Source: Oscillospiraceae bacterium
GTDB taxonomy: Bacteria; Bacillota; Clostridia; Oscillospirales; Ruminococcaceae
DNA length: 64,000 nt
Assembly: GCA_028692035.1 (NCBI GenBank)
Contig: JAQUYD010000003.1
Location: 62,001 to 126,000 of the forward strand
Direction of reading: 5' to 3'
A program made the position numbers and the translations under genes. Under the pieces are notes generated by a model. That model did no database searches. It was not told where the DNA came from and saw only the letters and a program-made list of their open reading frames with translations. Below are positions 45,983 through 56,058 of this stretch, piece by piece. Position 1 is the stretch's first letter, and each line of letters begins with the position of its first letter.

Positions 45983-47575
45983 CTAATTGTTGGCTAAAAA
46001 TTCATCCCGCTGGCGATTCCATTCCGCCATATACGCTTCCAGGCCGCCATCTTTTAGCTTTTGGACGAATTCCTCGTATGTTTTTTCCGTATCATCGCCA
46101 AACATGCCAAGGTTAAAGGAGGTGCCATACTCTGTAATCAGCGCGGAAATAACGGCCCATTCTGCGGAAACAGGATTGTAGTCGAAGTTAAAGCCCCAGT
46201 AAGGCCACTCCTCGTCCTTCACCTGGGTCTCTTTCAGGTGCTGATTCGCTGCATTGATGCGTTCATCATCTGTTGCCGGCCACGGGAAATTCGCATGACG
46301 GATGCCCCAGGCCCAGCTGTCAAACTCATAGTCGCCAGCCTCTTCGCCAGGAGAAACGGTGTTGGTCGCTTCGTTATAGATATAGTGTCTTCCCTCAATG
46401 CCGCCGGCCAGCAGCATATAGGTCTCATAATCGTTCTTGATAAAGTCCAGCAGAACCGCAGCCCTCTCCGGATTGCGGCAAAAGGTGGTAAGCGCCATAC
46501 CGTCGCCTACATAGGAGTCCCGCAGGGCGCGGTAGTTCTCCGGGTAGATGTCGAACAGTTCCACGTTCATGCCCTTGGCGCGCAGGTTGGAGATGGTGGT
46601 GATGCCGTTGTAATAGTTGTTGTACGCCGTAGCAGATTGGCTGTTGGTAAACAACGTGGTAATCGAGTTGGTATTAGAGATTGCATCGGACGGCCAAACG
46701 CCGGCCTTTGCCAATTTTGCATTCTCTAAAACATAGGTCTTGTACTGCTCGGATGTGTGCAGGAAGAAAGGATTCTCGAATTTCGGGTCGTCCAACTGGC
46801 TGTAATAAACATAGTCAGACGCCTGGTTGTTAATCAGGTTGAAACGATAGCGCAAACCGATATCGTACAGGGTGGCGGAGGAAGAAGCGTAGAACGCATA
46901 CATTCCGTTGGAAACCTCGTTGGTTCCAATGGCCAGCAGCAGATTGTAAAAATCTTCGTAGCTGTTGATTTTATCTGCCGTGTAGCCATATTTTTCCGCG
47001 ATGTCCATATTTACCGCCGGGCCCCTATCCGGGAAAATCGCGGCGGTATTCCGGGGCACCATGTAGATTTTGCCGTTGATGTGGGTCTCTTTCCAAGCCG
47101 ATTCTGGCAGAACAGACCAGGTCTGCGGCATATACGTTTGAATAAAGTCCTCGGTCAGCTCCATAAAGCCCGCTTTGTTGACCTGCTCTTGATAGTAGCA
47201 CCAGTTGGCTGTGTAGATCAAATCCACTGTATCGCCGCCTGCCATTACTAGCGGGTATTTGGTTGTCCGTTCCGAAGAAGGGATAAAATACAACTCCATC
47301 GTGGTGTTGATCGCAGCTTTGGTTTTTTCATTGACCTGCTCCAGCACCTCGTTCATGGCGTTGGGCTCGGATGCCGTTACATAAACCACAACGTTCTCTT
47401 CTTTGCTCAAATCAAGGTTTGCGTAAGGATTGTCGCTGTCCACCGGGGCGGAACCGGCGCCGCTTTGCGTAGAGCTGCCACTCACCGGCGCGCTGGAAAC
47501 AGCAGAACCGTTGCAGCCGGTCAACACCAGGCTCAGCAGCATGACCACCGCCAAAAGCATTGCAATTTTTTTCAT
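45983..47575 (-). CDS. Extracellular solute-binding lipoprotein of a CUT1-type ABC importer
   Basis: 530 residues. Signal peptide with lipobox LVLTGC (cysteine at 21), so the mature protein is lipid-anchored outside the membrane. A Ser/Gly linker precedes a long family-1 binding-protein fold (LplA/YtcQ type). Substrate probably an oligosaccharide. It is the last gene of the importer set and has its own promoter. ATG 47575 after GGAGGGT. Confidence 0.9.
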   Translation of the reverse strand: MKKIAMLLAVVMLLSLVLTGCNGSAVSSAPVSGSSTQSGAGSAPVDSDNPYANLDLSKEENVVVYVTASEPNAMNEVLEQVNEKTKAAINTTMELYFIPSSERTTKYPLVMAGGDTVDLIYTANWCYYQEQVNKAGFMELTEDFIQTYMPQTWSVLPESAWKETHINGKIYMVPRNTAAIFPDRGPAVNMDIAEKYGYTADKINSYEDFYNLLLAIGTNEVSNGMYAFYASSSATLYDIGLRYRFNLINNQASDYVYYSQLDDPKFENPFFLHTSEQYKTYVLENAKLAKAGVWPSDAISNTNSITTLFTNSQSATAYNNYYNGITTISNLRAKGMNVELFDIYPENYRALRDSYVGDGMALTTFCRNPERAAVLLDFIKNDYETYMLLAGGIEGRHYIYNEATNTVSPGEEAGDYEFDSWAWGIRHANFPWPATDDERINAANQHLKETQVKDEEWPYWGFNFDYNPVSAEWAVISALITEYGTSFNLGMFGDDTEKTYEEFVQKLKDGGLEAYMAEWNRQRDEFLANN

Positions 47576-47854
47576 TGTTACCCTCCGTTTTTGTTCGCTG
47601 AACGCGAATCATTTGGTTGAAAGGAAGTCTGCCTCCATCCGGATAAATGAAACATCTGAGACACAGAAAGGGCCTGCGGCTGCCAAGGCCGGCATACCGC
47701 CCGTCGCCGCACGCAGCATGTGGATCTGTGGTAAATTTGTTTCAAGAGGCCAGCACAGGAACGCCGGAAATCCTTTCAGCACATTTTGGAAATGTTTGGT
47801 GCATATGTGTCCCATTTGAAAAACAATATTTTACAAAACTGGGATCACATGTTT

Positions 47855-47883
47855 ATTATATTGGGATTTCTTTTTCAATTCAA
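47855..47883 (-). promoter_or_regulatory. Promoter of the solute-binding protein gene
   Basis: Minus strand TTGAAT (47878-47883), 17-base spacer, TATAAT (47855-47860), leaving a leader of about 270 bases. In the 47576-48129 gap I see only this, the terminator at 48073-48103 and no gene. Confidence 0.8.
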
Positions 47884-48064
47884 TACAGTATCCTGTTCTT
47901 TTGTACATAATATTGTTGGCATTTATGGAAAACCCTGGATTTGTTTAGTGTTTCCCGGCGGCTTTCTCTCTTCTGGCAAGTGTCCGCTATTCTCGCCCAA
48001 AGCCTGCCCTGATTTTATAACTCAACCGCTGCGAAAAAGCGGAAAATCTGTCGTTGCCGCAACA

Positions 48065-48104
48065 AAAAACAAAAGATCCCTGCGGAATCTCCGCAGGGAT
48101 CTTA
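48065..48104 (-). terminator. Terminator between permease 2 and the solute-binding protein gene
   Basis: AAGATCCCTGCGG (48073-48085) pairs CCGCAGGGATCTT (48091-48103), followed on the minus strand by TTGTTTTTTG. Confidence 0.85.
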
Positions 48105-48129
48105 CAACACATATTGAGTAAAATACCGA

Positions 48130-49044
48130 TTAACCTTTTACTGCGCCGATGGTCAAGCCTTTTACGAAGTATTTCTGCACGAACGGATAGAGCAGCAGGA
48201 TCGGGCCTGTGGTGATACAGGTCATCGCCATCTTCATGGACTGCTGCGGCAGGTTCGCAGACTCATCGTTTAACAGGTTTACTTTACCCATGGACACCAG
48301 CTCCTGCAACGCCTGGATGCTGGACAGCATCTCATGCAGGAAGTACTGCAGGTTCTTCATGTTGTTCTTGTTCATGAACAGCATACAGTTGTACCAGTCG
48401 TTCCAGAAGGTCAAAGCGGCGAACAAGCTCAAGGTCGCGATCAGCGGTTTCGCCAGCGGGATCACGAGCTTCCAGTAAATGGTGAAGTCATTGGCGCCAT
48501 CAACCTTCGCGGACTCGATAATCTCGAAGGGGATACCACTCTTCATAAAGTTTTTCGCCAAAATCATCTGCCAGATGGAGAACAACATCGGCACAACCAG
48601 CGCCATATAGTTATTCTTAAAGCCCAGGTAACGGGTACACATCAAATACCACGGAACCAGGCCGCCATTGAACAGCGTGGTGAAGTAGAAGAAGAAGGAG
48701 AATCCGTTTCTCCACGGAAAGTCTCTTCTGTGCAGAACATAACCGGTCATGGTGGACATCAGCACAGAGCATATGGTACCAATGATGGTGGCAATAATGG
48801 TGTTCCGATACGCAAAACCAATTCTTTCCGGGTTTTCCAAACAGGTTTTGTACGCCTCAAGCGTCCACTCGCCCGGCCAGAAAGAGTAACCGTTCCGCAT
48901 AATATTCGCTTCCGAAGTGAAGGAGTTCATCACAACCAACAGGAACGGAAGGAAGCACAGCATACCCCAAACGAAAACCAGAACATAACCCAACAGCTTA
49001 AATGTGGCCAAGTCCACCTGGAAAATCTTGTTTCTTTTTTTCAT
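48130..49044 (-). CDS. Carbohydrate ABC transporter permease (YtcP/MalG type)
   Basis: 304 residues, six helices, and the EAA loop IPFEIIESAKVDGANDF that contacts the ATPase. Second permease of the importer, 31 bases after the first. ATG 49044 after AAAGGAG. Confidence 0.92.
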   Translation of the reverse strand: MKKRNKIFQVDLATFKLLGYVLVFVWGMLCFLPFLLVVMNSFTSEANIMRNGYSFWPGEWTLEAYKTCLENPERIGFAYRNTIIATIIGTICSVLMSTMTGYVLHRRDFPWRNGFSFFFYFTTLFNGGLVPWYLMCTRYLGFKNNYMALVVPMLFSIWQMILAKNFMKSGIPFEIIESAKVDGANDFTIYWKLVIPLAKPLIATLSLFAALTFWNDWYNCMLFMNKNNMKNLQYFLHEMLSSIQALQELVSMGKVNLLNDESANLPQQSMKMAMTCITTGPILLLYPFVQKYFVKGLTIGAVKG

Positions 49045-49075
49045 GCGATTAACTCTCCTTTCTGCAAATTTTCGA

Positions 49076-50065
49076 TTAGAACAAAGTATAGTCCGGCTCG
49101 ATCACTTTAACAATCTTGTTGACAATCAAAATTGTTACGAAGCATAGGCACGACTGATATAAGCCGGCCGCCGAAGACATACCGTAATCGTTCGTTTGCA
49201 TCAAGGAACGATAGATGAAGGTATCCAAAATGTCCGCAGCTTTCAAAATAACCGCGTTGTTACCAACCAACTGATAGAACAGGCCGAAGTCGCCACGGAA
49301 GATCTGGCCGACTGCCAGCAAGCCCATAATGACCATGGTCGGGATCAAGCTCGGCAGGGTGATATGGCGGATTCTCTGCCAGATGTTAGCGCCGTCGATG
49401 GAAGCGGCCTCGTACATACCCTGATCGATACCGGCAACAGCAGCCAGATAAACGATACAGTCATACCCTACCATCTTCCACATCTTGAAGAAGACAAGCA
49501 AGACCGGCCACCCGTCCGCGCTCGCGTAGAAGTTGATTCTCTCGGCGCCAAAGAACTCGATGATATGGTTGAAGATACCATATTCAAAGCCAAAGATCGC
49601 CTGGAAAATCGCTTGTACCACTACCCAAGAAATAAAGTAGGGCAGGAACATAAAGGACTGGAAGATTTTTTTGAACACTTTGTTGGTCAATTCGTTGATC
49701 ATAATCGCGAAACCAACTGCCAGCAGCATGCCCAATACGATGAACACGATGTTATACAGCAGGGTGTTTCTGGTCAACGGCCAGAGCTTGTTGGACACGA
49801 TGAGAAACTTGAAGTTGTCGAACCCGACCCACGGGCTTCCGTAAATACCATCGACATAGTTGTACTTTTTAAAAGCCAGTACGATACCAGTCATGGGTAT
49901 GTAGGAGAAAATGATTACGTAGGTCAGTGCAGGCAGCAGCATGGCCAGAAGGATTTTGCAATCCCAAGCAGTCTTTAAAAAGCGTTTAAACTTCGACGGC
50001 TTCTGCCATTTTACTTCGGCAGCCTGCGGAGCTTCCCTTTCTACAGTTTGCGCTGTGTTTGCCAT
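49076..50065 (-). CDS. ABC transporter permease (LplB/YtcP partner)
   Basis: 329 residues with six helices and the EAA loop GMYEAASIDGANIWQRI near the C-terminal half. Companion of the YtcP-like permease in a CUT1 importer of the LplB group. ATG 50065 after GGGGAGG; the frame is open to 50143 without ribosome site. No ATP-binding subunit is encoded here, so a shared MsmX-like ATPase must serve it. Confidence 0.92.
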   Translation of the reverse strand: MANTAQTVEREAPQAAEVKWQKPSKFKRFLKTAWDCKILLAMLLPALTYVIIFSYIPMTGIVLAFKKYNYVDGIYGSPWVGFDNFKFLIVSNKLWPLTRNTLLYNIVFIVLGMLLAVGFAIMINELTNKVFKKIFQSFMFLPYFISWVVVQAIFQAIFGFEYGIFNHIIEFFGAERINFYASADGWPVLLVFFKMWKMVGYDCIVYLAAVAGIDQGMYEAASIDGANIWQRIRHITLPSLIPTMVIMGLLAVGQIFRGDFGLFYQLVGNNAVILKAADILDTFIYRSLMQTNDYGMSSAAGLYQSCLCFVTILIVNKIVKVIEPDYTLF

Positions 50066-50253
50066 TGTGTAACCTCCCCGAAATAGAAATGAACCGGAAA
50101 TCCCGCCTCTTTTACCCGCGCACACTTTGTCTATTTTGACCAAGTGGATGCCGTTTCGCGGACAGTTTATATAGAGATTTCGATTGCATGAATAAATTAT
50201 ACTTGCTTTTTCCCAGCAGAAATCTTAAAATAGTTGTGATTTCATTAAAGATT

Positions 50254-50273
50254 TTGTCATTTATCTGTGACAA
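50254..50273. repeat. Inverted repeat between importer and yesN promoters
   Basis: TTGTCA, 8 bases, TGACAA: a symmetric dyad 56 bases before the yesN-like start. May be an operator; the rest of 50066-50328 is AT-rich and holds no gene. Confidence 0.4.
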
Positions 50274-50328
50274 ATTACACAAAATACGGTTGTTAAAATT
50301 ATCGTTTCCAGTAAAAAGGGAGAAAAAA

Positions 50329-51909
50329 ATGTTAAAAATTTTAATTGTTGATGACGAAGCGCCAACAAGAATGCGAATCATCAAGGGAATCGACTGGGAG
50401 GAGTTTAATATTTCCCAGATCATTCAGGCCGAGGACGGGGAGGAAGCGCTGCATTTGTGCGATACCTTTATTCCTGATATCCTTCTGACGGACGTGCGTA
50501 TGCCCAAAACGGACGGCATTGAGCTTGCGACCCGTCTAGCGCAGCGCTTTCCGGGAATCAAAACGATCTTTGTCAGCGGCTACACAGACAAGGAATATTT
50601 CAAAAGCGCCATCCGCCTGGGCGCCGTAAGCTACATCGAAAAGCCGGTGGACCTGGGGGAGCTTAGGGACGTGTTGAACGAGACCATCAACGCCTTAAAT
50701 ACCGACCGTTCCACCGCCCATAAGGTCAAGGCTTTTGAGCAGAGCCGCAACCTGCAAAAACTCATGGAGGTCGCGGGCGAGCTGTGCCAGCCCAGCTTTT
50801 ATAACGAACAGCTGCTGGAGGATCTGGTGCCGGAAATCCGCAGCGCCTCGCTGTTCGTAACGGTGGTGGCAAAAATCGCCTTCTCTGCCGGCGGCTCCGA
50901 CTTGAGCTCTTTTATCCCCTTTATGTTCCAAAGCATTTACGAAATTAGCAACGTGTACGATGCGCCCAGCCTTTCCCCCTTGTGCGCCTGCAAAGGCAAC
51001 CATATTATCATCCACCTGGCGGGGCAATCCACCGGCTCTAATTTTACCGATTATAAAATGATCGATCAATACTGTAATTTTGTGGTGGATAGGCTGTCCG
51101 GTTCCGGCATCAATTCTGTTGTGGCCGTGGGGTCGGTGGTCAGCAGCTGGAAGGAGCTGGCCCGCTCCTATGAAACTGCGGTCGTTGCAGTACAGCAATC
51201 TTTTTATCAGGAGAGCGACAGCGTCTGCTACTACAAAAAGACCGGCGCCAGCACTTATCAGTTCACCCCCGAGCAGGTGGAGATTTTCTCCCAGACGCTC
51301 AAAAAACAAAACCGTAACCATGCCCTTTTATATGTGCACAACCTCACCGGCGAGATCAAGCAGTTCCAGAACACCTTAGTCAGCAATGTGCTGCGCCACT
51401 ATTACGCCTTGATCTGCGAGCTGATGCGTTTAGCGCAGGACGAGCAGCTCTCCCTGTATGAAAAAATCGGCAAGGAGCAGGACGTGTGGGTCCATATCCA
51501 AAATTTTTCTTTCATCACCCAGCTGGAAGATTTCCTGATCCAGGGCATCAACCAGTACTATGATTCGCTCAACGAAGGCAAATATGGCAATGCCACGGTG
51601 GACCGGATCGTCAAATTCATCAAAAACAATTATGCCAACCCGGATCTGTCCATCACCGCGATCAGCGAGTACACCAACCTGTCCCCCACCTACATCTGTC
51701 ACCTGTTCAAAGACACCACTGAAATGACCATCAACAACTTCATCCTCAATTACCGGATGCAAAAGGCCCAACAGCTTTTAAAGGACCCTGTCTGCAAGGT
51801 CAAAGACGTGGGCTTTCTGGTGGGATATCGAAACGGGAATTATTTTTCCTTCCAGTTTAAAAAATTCATCGGGCTCTCCCCGTCCCAGTTCCGGGAGAAG
51901 ACGCTATGA
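50329..51909 (+). CDS. Response regulator with AraC-type DNA-binding domain (YesN type)
   Basis: 526 residues. N-terminal receiver with LIVDDEAPTR and phospho-acceptor Asp in LLTDVRMPKTDG, Thr/Lys later (YIEKPVD). Long central region, then a C-terminal AraC pair of helix-turn-helix motifs (ITAISEYTNLSPTYICHLFK, VGFLVGYRNGNYFSFQFKKF). Pairs with the kinase that overlaps it by 4 bases (ATGA). Together they probably sense an extracytoplasmic sugar and control the divergent importer. ATG 50329 after AAAGGGAG. Confidence 0.94.
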   Translation: MLKILIVDDEAPTRMRIIKGIDWEEFNISQIIQAEDGEEALHLCDTFIPDILLTDVRMPKTDGIELATRLAQRFPGIKTIFVSGYTDKEYFKSAIRLGAVSYIEKPVDLGELRDVLNETINALNTDRSTAHKVKAFEQSRNLQKLMEVAGELCQPSFYNEQLLEDLVPEIRSASLFVTVVAKIAFSAGGSDLSSFIPFMFQSIYEISNVYDAPSLSPLCACKGNHIIIHLAGQSTGSNFTDYKMIDQYCNFVVDRLSGSGINSVVAVGSVVSSWKELARSYETAVVAVQQSFYQESDSVCYYKKTGASTYQFTPEQVEIFSQTLKKQNRNHALLYVHNLTGEIKQFQNTLVSNVLRHYYALICELMRLAQDEQLSLYEKIGKEQDVWVHIQNFSFITQLEDFLIQGINQYYDSLNEGKYGNATVDRIVKFIKNNYANPDLSITAISEYTNLSPTYICHLFKDTTEMTINNFILNYRMQKAQQLLKDPVCKVKDVGFLVGYRNGNYFSFQFKKFIGLSPSQFREKTL

Positions 51910-53708
51910 GATGGATCAAACGTTTTTTTCACTATTGCCAGAACCGCTTTCGCTATTCCAATTTTTTCACCAAGATGGTGGCGCTGTTTCTGGTGGCAGC
52001 CTTTCTCCCGCTGTTCTTGTGTTCCATTTTGTTCGTGACGGATACCATCCAAACCTCCGGCGAAAACACTGCTGCCTCAATCCGCAACAATTTCCAGCAG
52101 ACCTATACCGTCCTCAACAACCGCTTTTCCCAGATAAAAAAATGCGCAGACCTTCTTTTAAATGACGCGGGCACCAACGACTTTTTGCGCAACGGAACGC
52201 GCGAGACCACTTTTTGGGAGCAGCGCACCTTTAAATCCGACATGGACAACACCATCGCCTTTATTGAAAGCGCGCAGGATATCGGGCGGCTGCGGGTCTA
52301 TGTGGATCCCGACTATTTTTATATTCTGGACTCCTATCATTACTACAGCATGGACTTTCTAAACAGCCAGCCCTGGCTCGTCCCGGTTCGCTCCTCCCAG
52401 GGGCGTTCCATCTGGCTTTCCTCCCGGGAAAACGATCTTTTGGACCAGGCGCAGAATGTGCTGACCAATCACAATACCTTATCCTATTTGGTAAAGGGCG
52501 TCGATCTGACCAATATGCAGCGGACCGCCGTCGTTTACCAGCTGGATTTTTCCAAATCGGAGCTGGAGCAGCAGCTGCAAAGCTCCCTGGTCCTCAATGG
52601 CAGCTGCGCGTTTGTGGTGGATCAAGACGATCAGGTGATCGCCAGCGCCGCTTTGGGGGTGGCGGGCGAGCTGCCCGAATCGCTGGCGGATTATACAGGG
52701 CAGGAGCGTGTCACCATTGGCGGGGCCCTTTACCGGGTCAGCCGCGCGGATTTTGACGCGGCGCCCTGGTCCTTTGTCTCGCTGGTGCCGGACGAGAGCC
52801 TCTTCTCCTACTCTGATCTGGATCAGGTCCTTTTCTTCATTTTGCTGGCCTTTATCGCCGGTACGATCATTTTCACTTCTACCCTGCGCTTTTCCCGCCG
52901 GGTAACCCAGAAAATCCGCTCGGTGGTAGATGGCATGGAGGCGGTACGGCACGGCGAATTCCGCAACCTGCCTGCCACCGGCACCCACGATGAGATCGAC
53001 GAGCTGGTCGACCACTATAACTACATGGTAGACGAGCTAGAGCTGCTGGTCGAGGCCAAGTACCTTTCCGGCGTGGAACTAAAGGCCGCGCAGTTGCGGG
53101 CTTTGCAGTCCCAGATTAACCCCCATTTCCTCTACAACACGCTGGAGATGATCAACAGCTACGCCTTTTTGGAAAACCCCCAGAAGGTCGAACAGCTGGT
53201 CAGCGCCCTTTCCCGGTTTTACAAACTGAGCTTGAACCATGGCAAGGACATTTACCAGCTGTGGCAGGAACTCAAGCTGGTGGAGGCCTATTTCCAAATC
53301 CAGGAGATCCGCTATCCCGGCTGCTTAACACTCCAGATCGATGTGCCCTCCGCCATGATGCAGTACGCCATCCCCAACATCACGCTGCAACCGCTGATCG
53401 AAAACAGTATTTCCCACGGCATTATGAGCAAAGAGGACAAGCACGGCCGCATCACCATCCTCGGCAGGGTACTGGAGAACGCCATCCAGCTGCAGGTGAT
53501 CGACGACGGTGTGGGGATGTCGCCGGAGGCGGTGGCGCAGCTCAACGCCGGCAAGGTGCCGGAGGATGCGGAAACCACCGGCAGCCGCTATGGTATCTAC
53601 AACATCAACGAGCGCATCCAGAACTTTTATGGCGGCGCATATCATCTGTATTTTGAAAGCGTCCCGGGCCAGGGCACCGTCGTGACCATTACCCTGCCGC
53701 CCAACTAG
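51906..53708 (+). CDS. Sensor histidine kinase (YesM type)
   Basis: 600 residues: membrane helix about 20-42, an extracytoplasmic sensor of about 250 residues, second helix about 303-325, HAMP-like linker (RKIRSVVDGMEAVRHGEF style), then the LytS-type His kinase domain with phospho-acceptor in LRALQSQINPHFLYNTLEMI and ATP-binding ITLQPLIENSISHGI and DDGVGM. Works with the YesN-like regulator; the ligand is unknown. Confidence 0.94.
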   Translation: MRWIKRFFHYCQNRFRYSNFFTKMVALFLVAAFLPLFLCSILFVTDTIQTSGENTAASIRNNFQQTYTVLNNRFSQIKKCADLLLNDAGTNDFLRNGTRETTFWEQRTFKSDMDNTIAFIESAQDIGRLRVYVDPDYFYILDSYHYYSMDFLNSQPWLVPVRSSQGRSIWLSSRENDLLDQAQNVLTNHNTLSYLVKGVDLTNMQRTAVVYQLDFSKSELEQQLQSSLVLNGSCAFVVDQDDQVIASAALGVAGELPESLADYTGQERVTIGGALYRVSRADFDAAPWSFVSLVPDESLFSYSDLDQVLFFILLAFIAGTIIFTSTLRFSRRVTQKIRSVVDGMEAVRHGEFRNLPATGTHDEIDELVDHYNYMVDELELLVEAKYLSGVELKAAQLRALQSQINPHFLYNTLEMINSYAFLENPQKVEQLVSALSRFYKLSLNHGKDIYQLWQELKLVEAYFQIQEIRYPGCLTLQIDVPSAMMQYAIPNITLQPLIENSISHGIMSKEDKHGRITILGRVLENAIQLQVIDDGVGMSPEAVAQLNAGKVPEDAETTGSRYGIYNINERIQNFYGGAYHLYFESVPGQGTVVTITLPPN

Positions 53709-53781
53709 CCGGTGCCGCTCAAACCCCGGATGGCACGTCCCGCGGCTGAAACTCTTTTTGAGTCTTTTTCACAACCCGTAG

Positions 53782-53823
53782 ACACCCAAAAAGCAGAGGC
53801 GGTTGCCTCTGCTTTTTGGGTGT
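53782..53823. terminator. Terminator between kinase gene and glnN
   Basis: 19-base arms ACACCCAAAAAGCAGAGGC and its complement, loop GGTT. Serves both converging genes. Confidence 0.85.
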
Positions 53824-53859
53824 TGTTGTATGTTGTTCCCTCATGGAGGAAGAAGTGGG

Positions 53860-55949
53860 TCAAATGCTGAACAGCAGCTCTCCGTAGGTGGGGAACGGCC
53901 AATAGCGCTCCGCCGTGTTAAGCTCCAGCTCGTCGGCCACCGCCCGCAGTTCCTGCATGGCGGCAAAAATCACGTCATGATAATAAACGGCACATTTGCC
54001 GATTTCATCAAAGTTTTTGGCGCCCAGCAGCGCTTCGTCTAGGGCGTTGGCCTTGCCGAACAAAGAGGCGCTCAGAGAAGACAGTTTGCCAATGAGGGCC
54101 TCCTCCATTTCGCAGGTGGCCGTGGGACAGGCCGCTTTCTTGGCAACCACCGTTTCGCTAAGCTCTTTTACATAGGCGCTTACCGCCGGCAGGATTTCCT
54201 TGCGGGTCAACTCCAGCATGGTCAGCGCTTCAATGCTGATGACCTTGCAGTAGCCCTCCATTTTGATTTCATACCGGGAATGGACCTCTGTCTCGGTAAA
54301 AATACGGTGCTTTTGGAACAGCTTTACGTTCTTTTCATCGGTCAGCTGTGCCAGGGCTTCCGGCGTGGATTTTAAGTTCAGTAGACCCCTCTTCGCCGCC
54401 TCTTCCTGCCAAGCCGCCGCATATCCGTCGCCGTTGAAAATAATCCGCTTGTGCTCCTTGATGGTTTTCTGCAGCAGGGCGTGGACAGCGCCGTCCAAAT
54501 CGGATGCGCTTTCCAGCTGGCTGGCGAATTCGTCCAGCACCTCGGCCACGATGGTGTTGAGCACCGTGTTGGGGCCGGATACGGATTGGGCGGAGCCCAG
54601 CATCCGGAATTCAAACTTGTTGCCGGTAAAGGCAAAGGGAGAGGTACGGTTGCGGTCGGTGGAATCCTTGGCCAGCCGTGGCAGCACATGGGCGTACCGC
54701 AGCAGGCCCGAATCGGCTTTCTCATAGGTCTTGTCGTTTTCGATGGCGTCCAGCACAGCCATCAGCTCGTCGCCCAGGTACATGGACACGATGGCAGGCG
54801 GCGCTTCGTTGGCGCCCAAGCGGTGGTCGTTGGCAGCGCTGGCCACCGAAATGCGCAGCAGGTCCTGATGGTCGTCCACCGCTTTGATCACCGCGCACAA
54901 AAACAGCAAAAACATGGTGTTCTGATTGGGCGCGTCGGTGGGATCCAGCAGGTTGATCCCCGTATTGGTGGTGATCGACCAGTTGTTGTGCTTGCCGGAG
55001 CCGTTGATCCCCGCAAAGGGTTTTTCATGCAGCAGGCAGGCCAGGCCGTGGCGCTCCGCTACCTTCTTCATCATCTCCATCATCAGCTGGTTTTGATCCG
55101 CCGCAATGTTGGTGGTGGTGTAGACCGGCGCCAGCTCATGCTGGCCGGGCGCCACTTCCTTGTGCTCCGTTTTTGCGGAAATGCCCAGCTTCCACAGCTC
55201 GTCGTCCAACTCCTCCATAAAGGTCTTTACCCGGGGGTTAATCGCCCCAAAATAATGGTCGTCCAGCTCCTGCCCCTTAGGCGGCTTTGCGCCAAACAGG
55301 GTGCGTCCAGTAAAGCACAGATCTTTTCTTTCTTTGTATAACGCTTTGTCCACCAAAAAATACTCCTGCTCGCAGCCGATGCTGGACAGCACCCTCGTCA
55401 CATCCTCATGGCCGAACAGCCGCAGGATCCGCAAGGCCTGCTTGTTCAGGGCCTCCATGGAGCGCAGCAGCGGGGTCTTTTGGTCTAGCGCCTCGCCGGT
55501 GTAGGCGGAAAAAGCGGTGGGGATACACAGGGTATTATCCTTGATGAACGCGTAAGAGGTGGGGTCCCAGGCGGTGTAGCCCCGGGCCTCAAAGGTGGCG
55601 CGCAGCCCACCGGAGGGAAAGCTGGAGGCATCCGGCTCGCCTCTGACCAGCTCCTTGCCGGAAAATTCCATAATGACCCGTCCGTCGCTGGTGGGGGAAA
55701 TAAAGCTGTCGTGCTTTCGGCCGTAACGCCGGTCATAGGCTGGAACCAGTGGGTGTAGTGGGTAGCGCCCTTTTCGATGGCCCAGTCCTTCATGGCGTTG
55801 GCCACCACGTTGGCTACCGACGGGTCCAAACTGCGCCCTTGTGCGATGGTCCGGTTCAATGCCTTGTAGGTCTCCTTGGGCAAGCGTTGGTGCATAACCG
55901 CGTCACCGAATACCAAGCTTCCAAACATTTCGGGGATCTCCTTCATCAT
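53860..55949 (-). pseudogene. glnN: Glutamine synthetase type III with a one-base frameshift
   Basis: Glutamine synthetase III makes glutamine from glutamate, ammonia and ATP. The two parts together give about 695 residues, the family length. Part 1, from ATG 55949 or 55946 (AGGAGG upstream), reads [20 protein letters not shown] to [11 protein letters not shown]; part 2 continues [20 protein letters not shown] and runs to the stop, with the GS III blocks [21 protein letters not shown] and [12 protein letters not shown]. They are joined only if one A is added in the run at 55715-55717: the DNA GCCGAAAGCACGAC should be GCCGAAAAGCACGAC. Either a real mutation or a base missed in assembly; part 2 alone lacks the conserved N-terminal domain. 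Confidence 0.88.
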
Positions 55950-56003
55950 CGTTACCTCCTGATTACAAACCAATGTGTTTTCACAAAACCAAAGACCGCT
56001 ACG

Positions 56004-56039
56004 AAAAAGGCGCCATGGACTTTTGTCCACAGCGCCTTT
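56004..56039 (-). terminator. Leader terminator (attenuator) of glnN
   Basis: Minus strand hairpin between the glnN promoter and its ribosome site: AAAGGCGC-TGTGGAC, loop AAAA, GTCCATG-GCGCC, then TTTTT (plus 56004-56008). On the + strand no T-run follows, so its orientation is that of glnN. Confidence 0.75.
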
Positions 56040-56058
56040 GCCGTTTTCCGATGTTCGC

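Noticed and set aside
47576-47854. Riboswitch or small ORF in the 270-base leader of the solute-binding protein gene
   Set aside because: No known motif or convincing hairpin-terminator combination was seen; left as an unexplained leader.
54451-55341. + strand frame opposite glnN
   Set aside because: Antisense shadow; the minus-strand reading is clearly glutamine synthetase III.
55990-56052. ANTAR-type two-hairpin RNA motif in the glnN leader
   Set aside because: Only the terminator hairpin is evident; no second small hairpin with a six-base loop could be drawn in the short leader.
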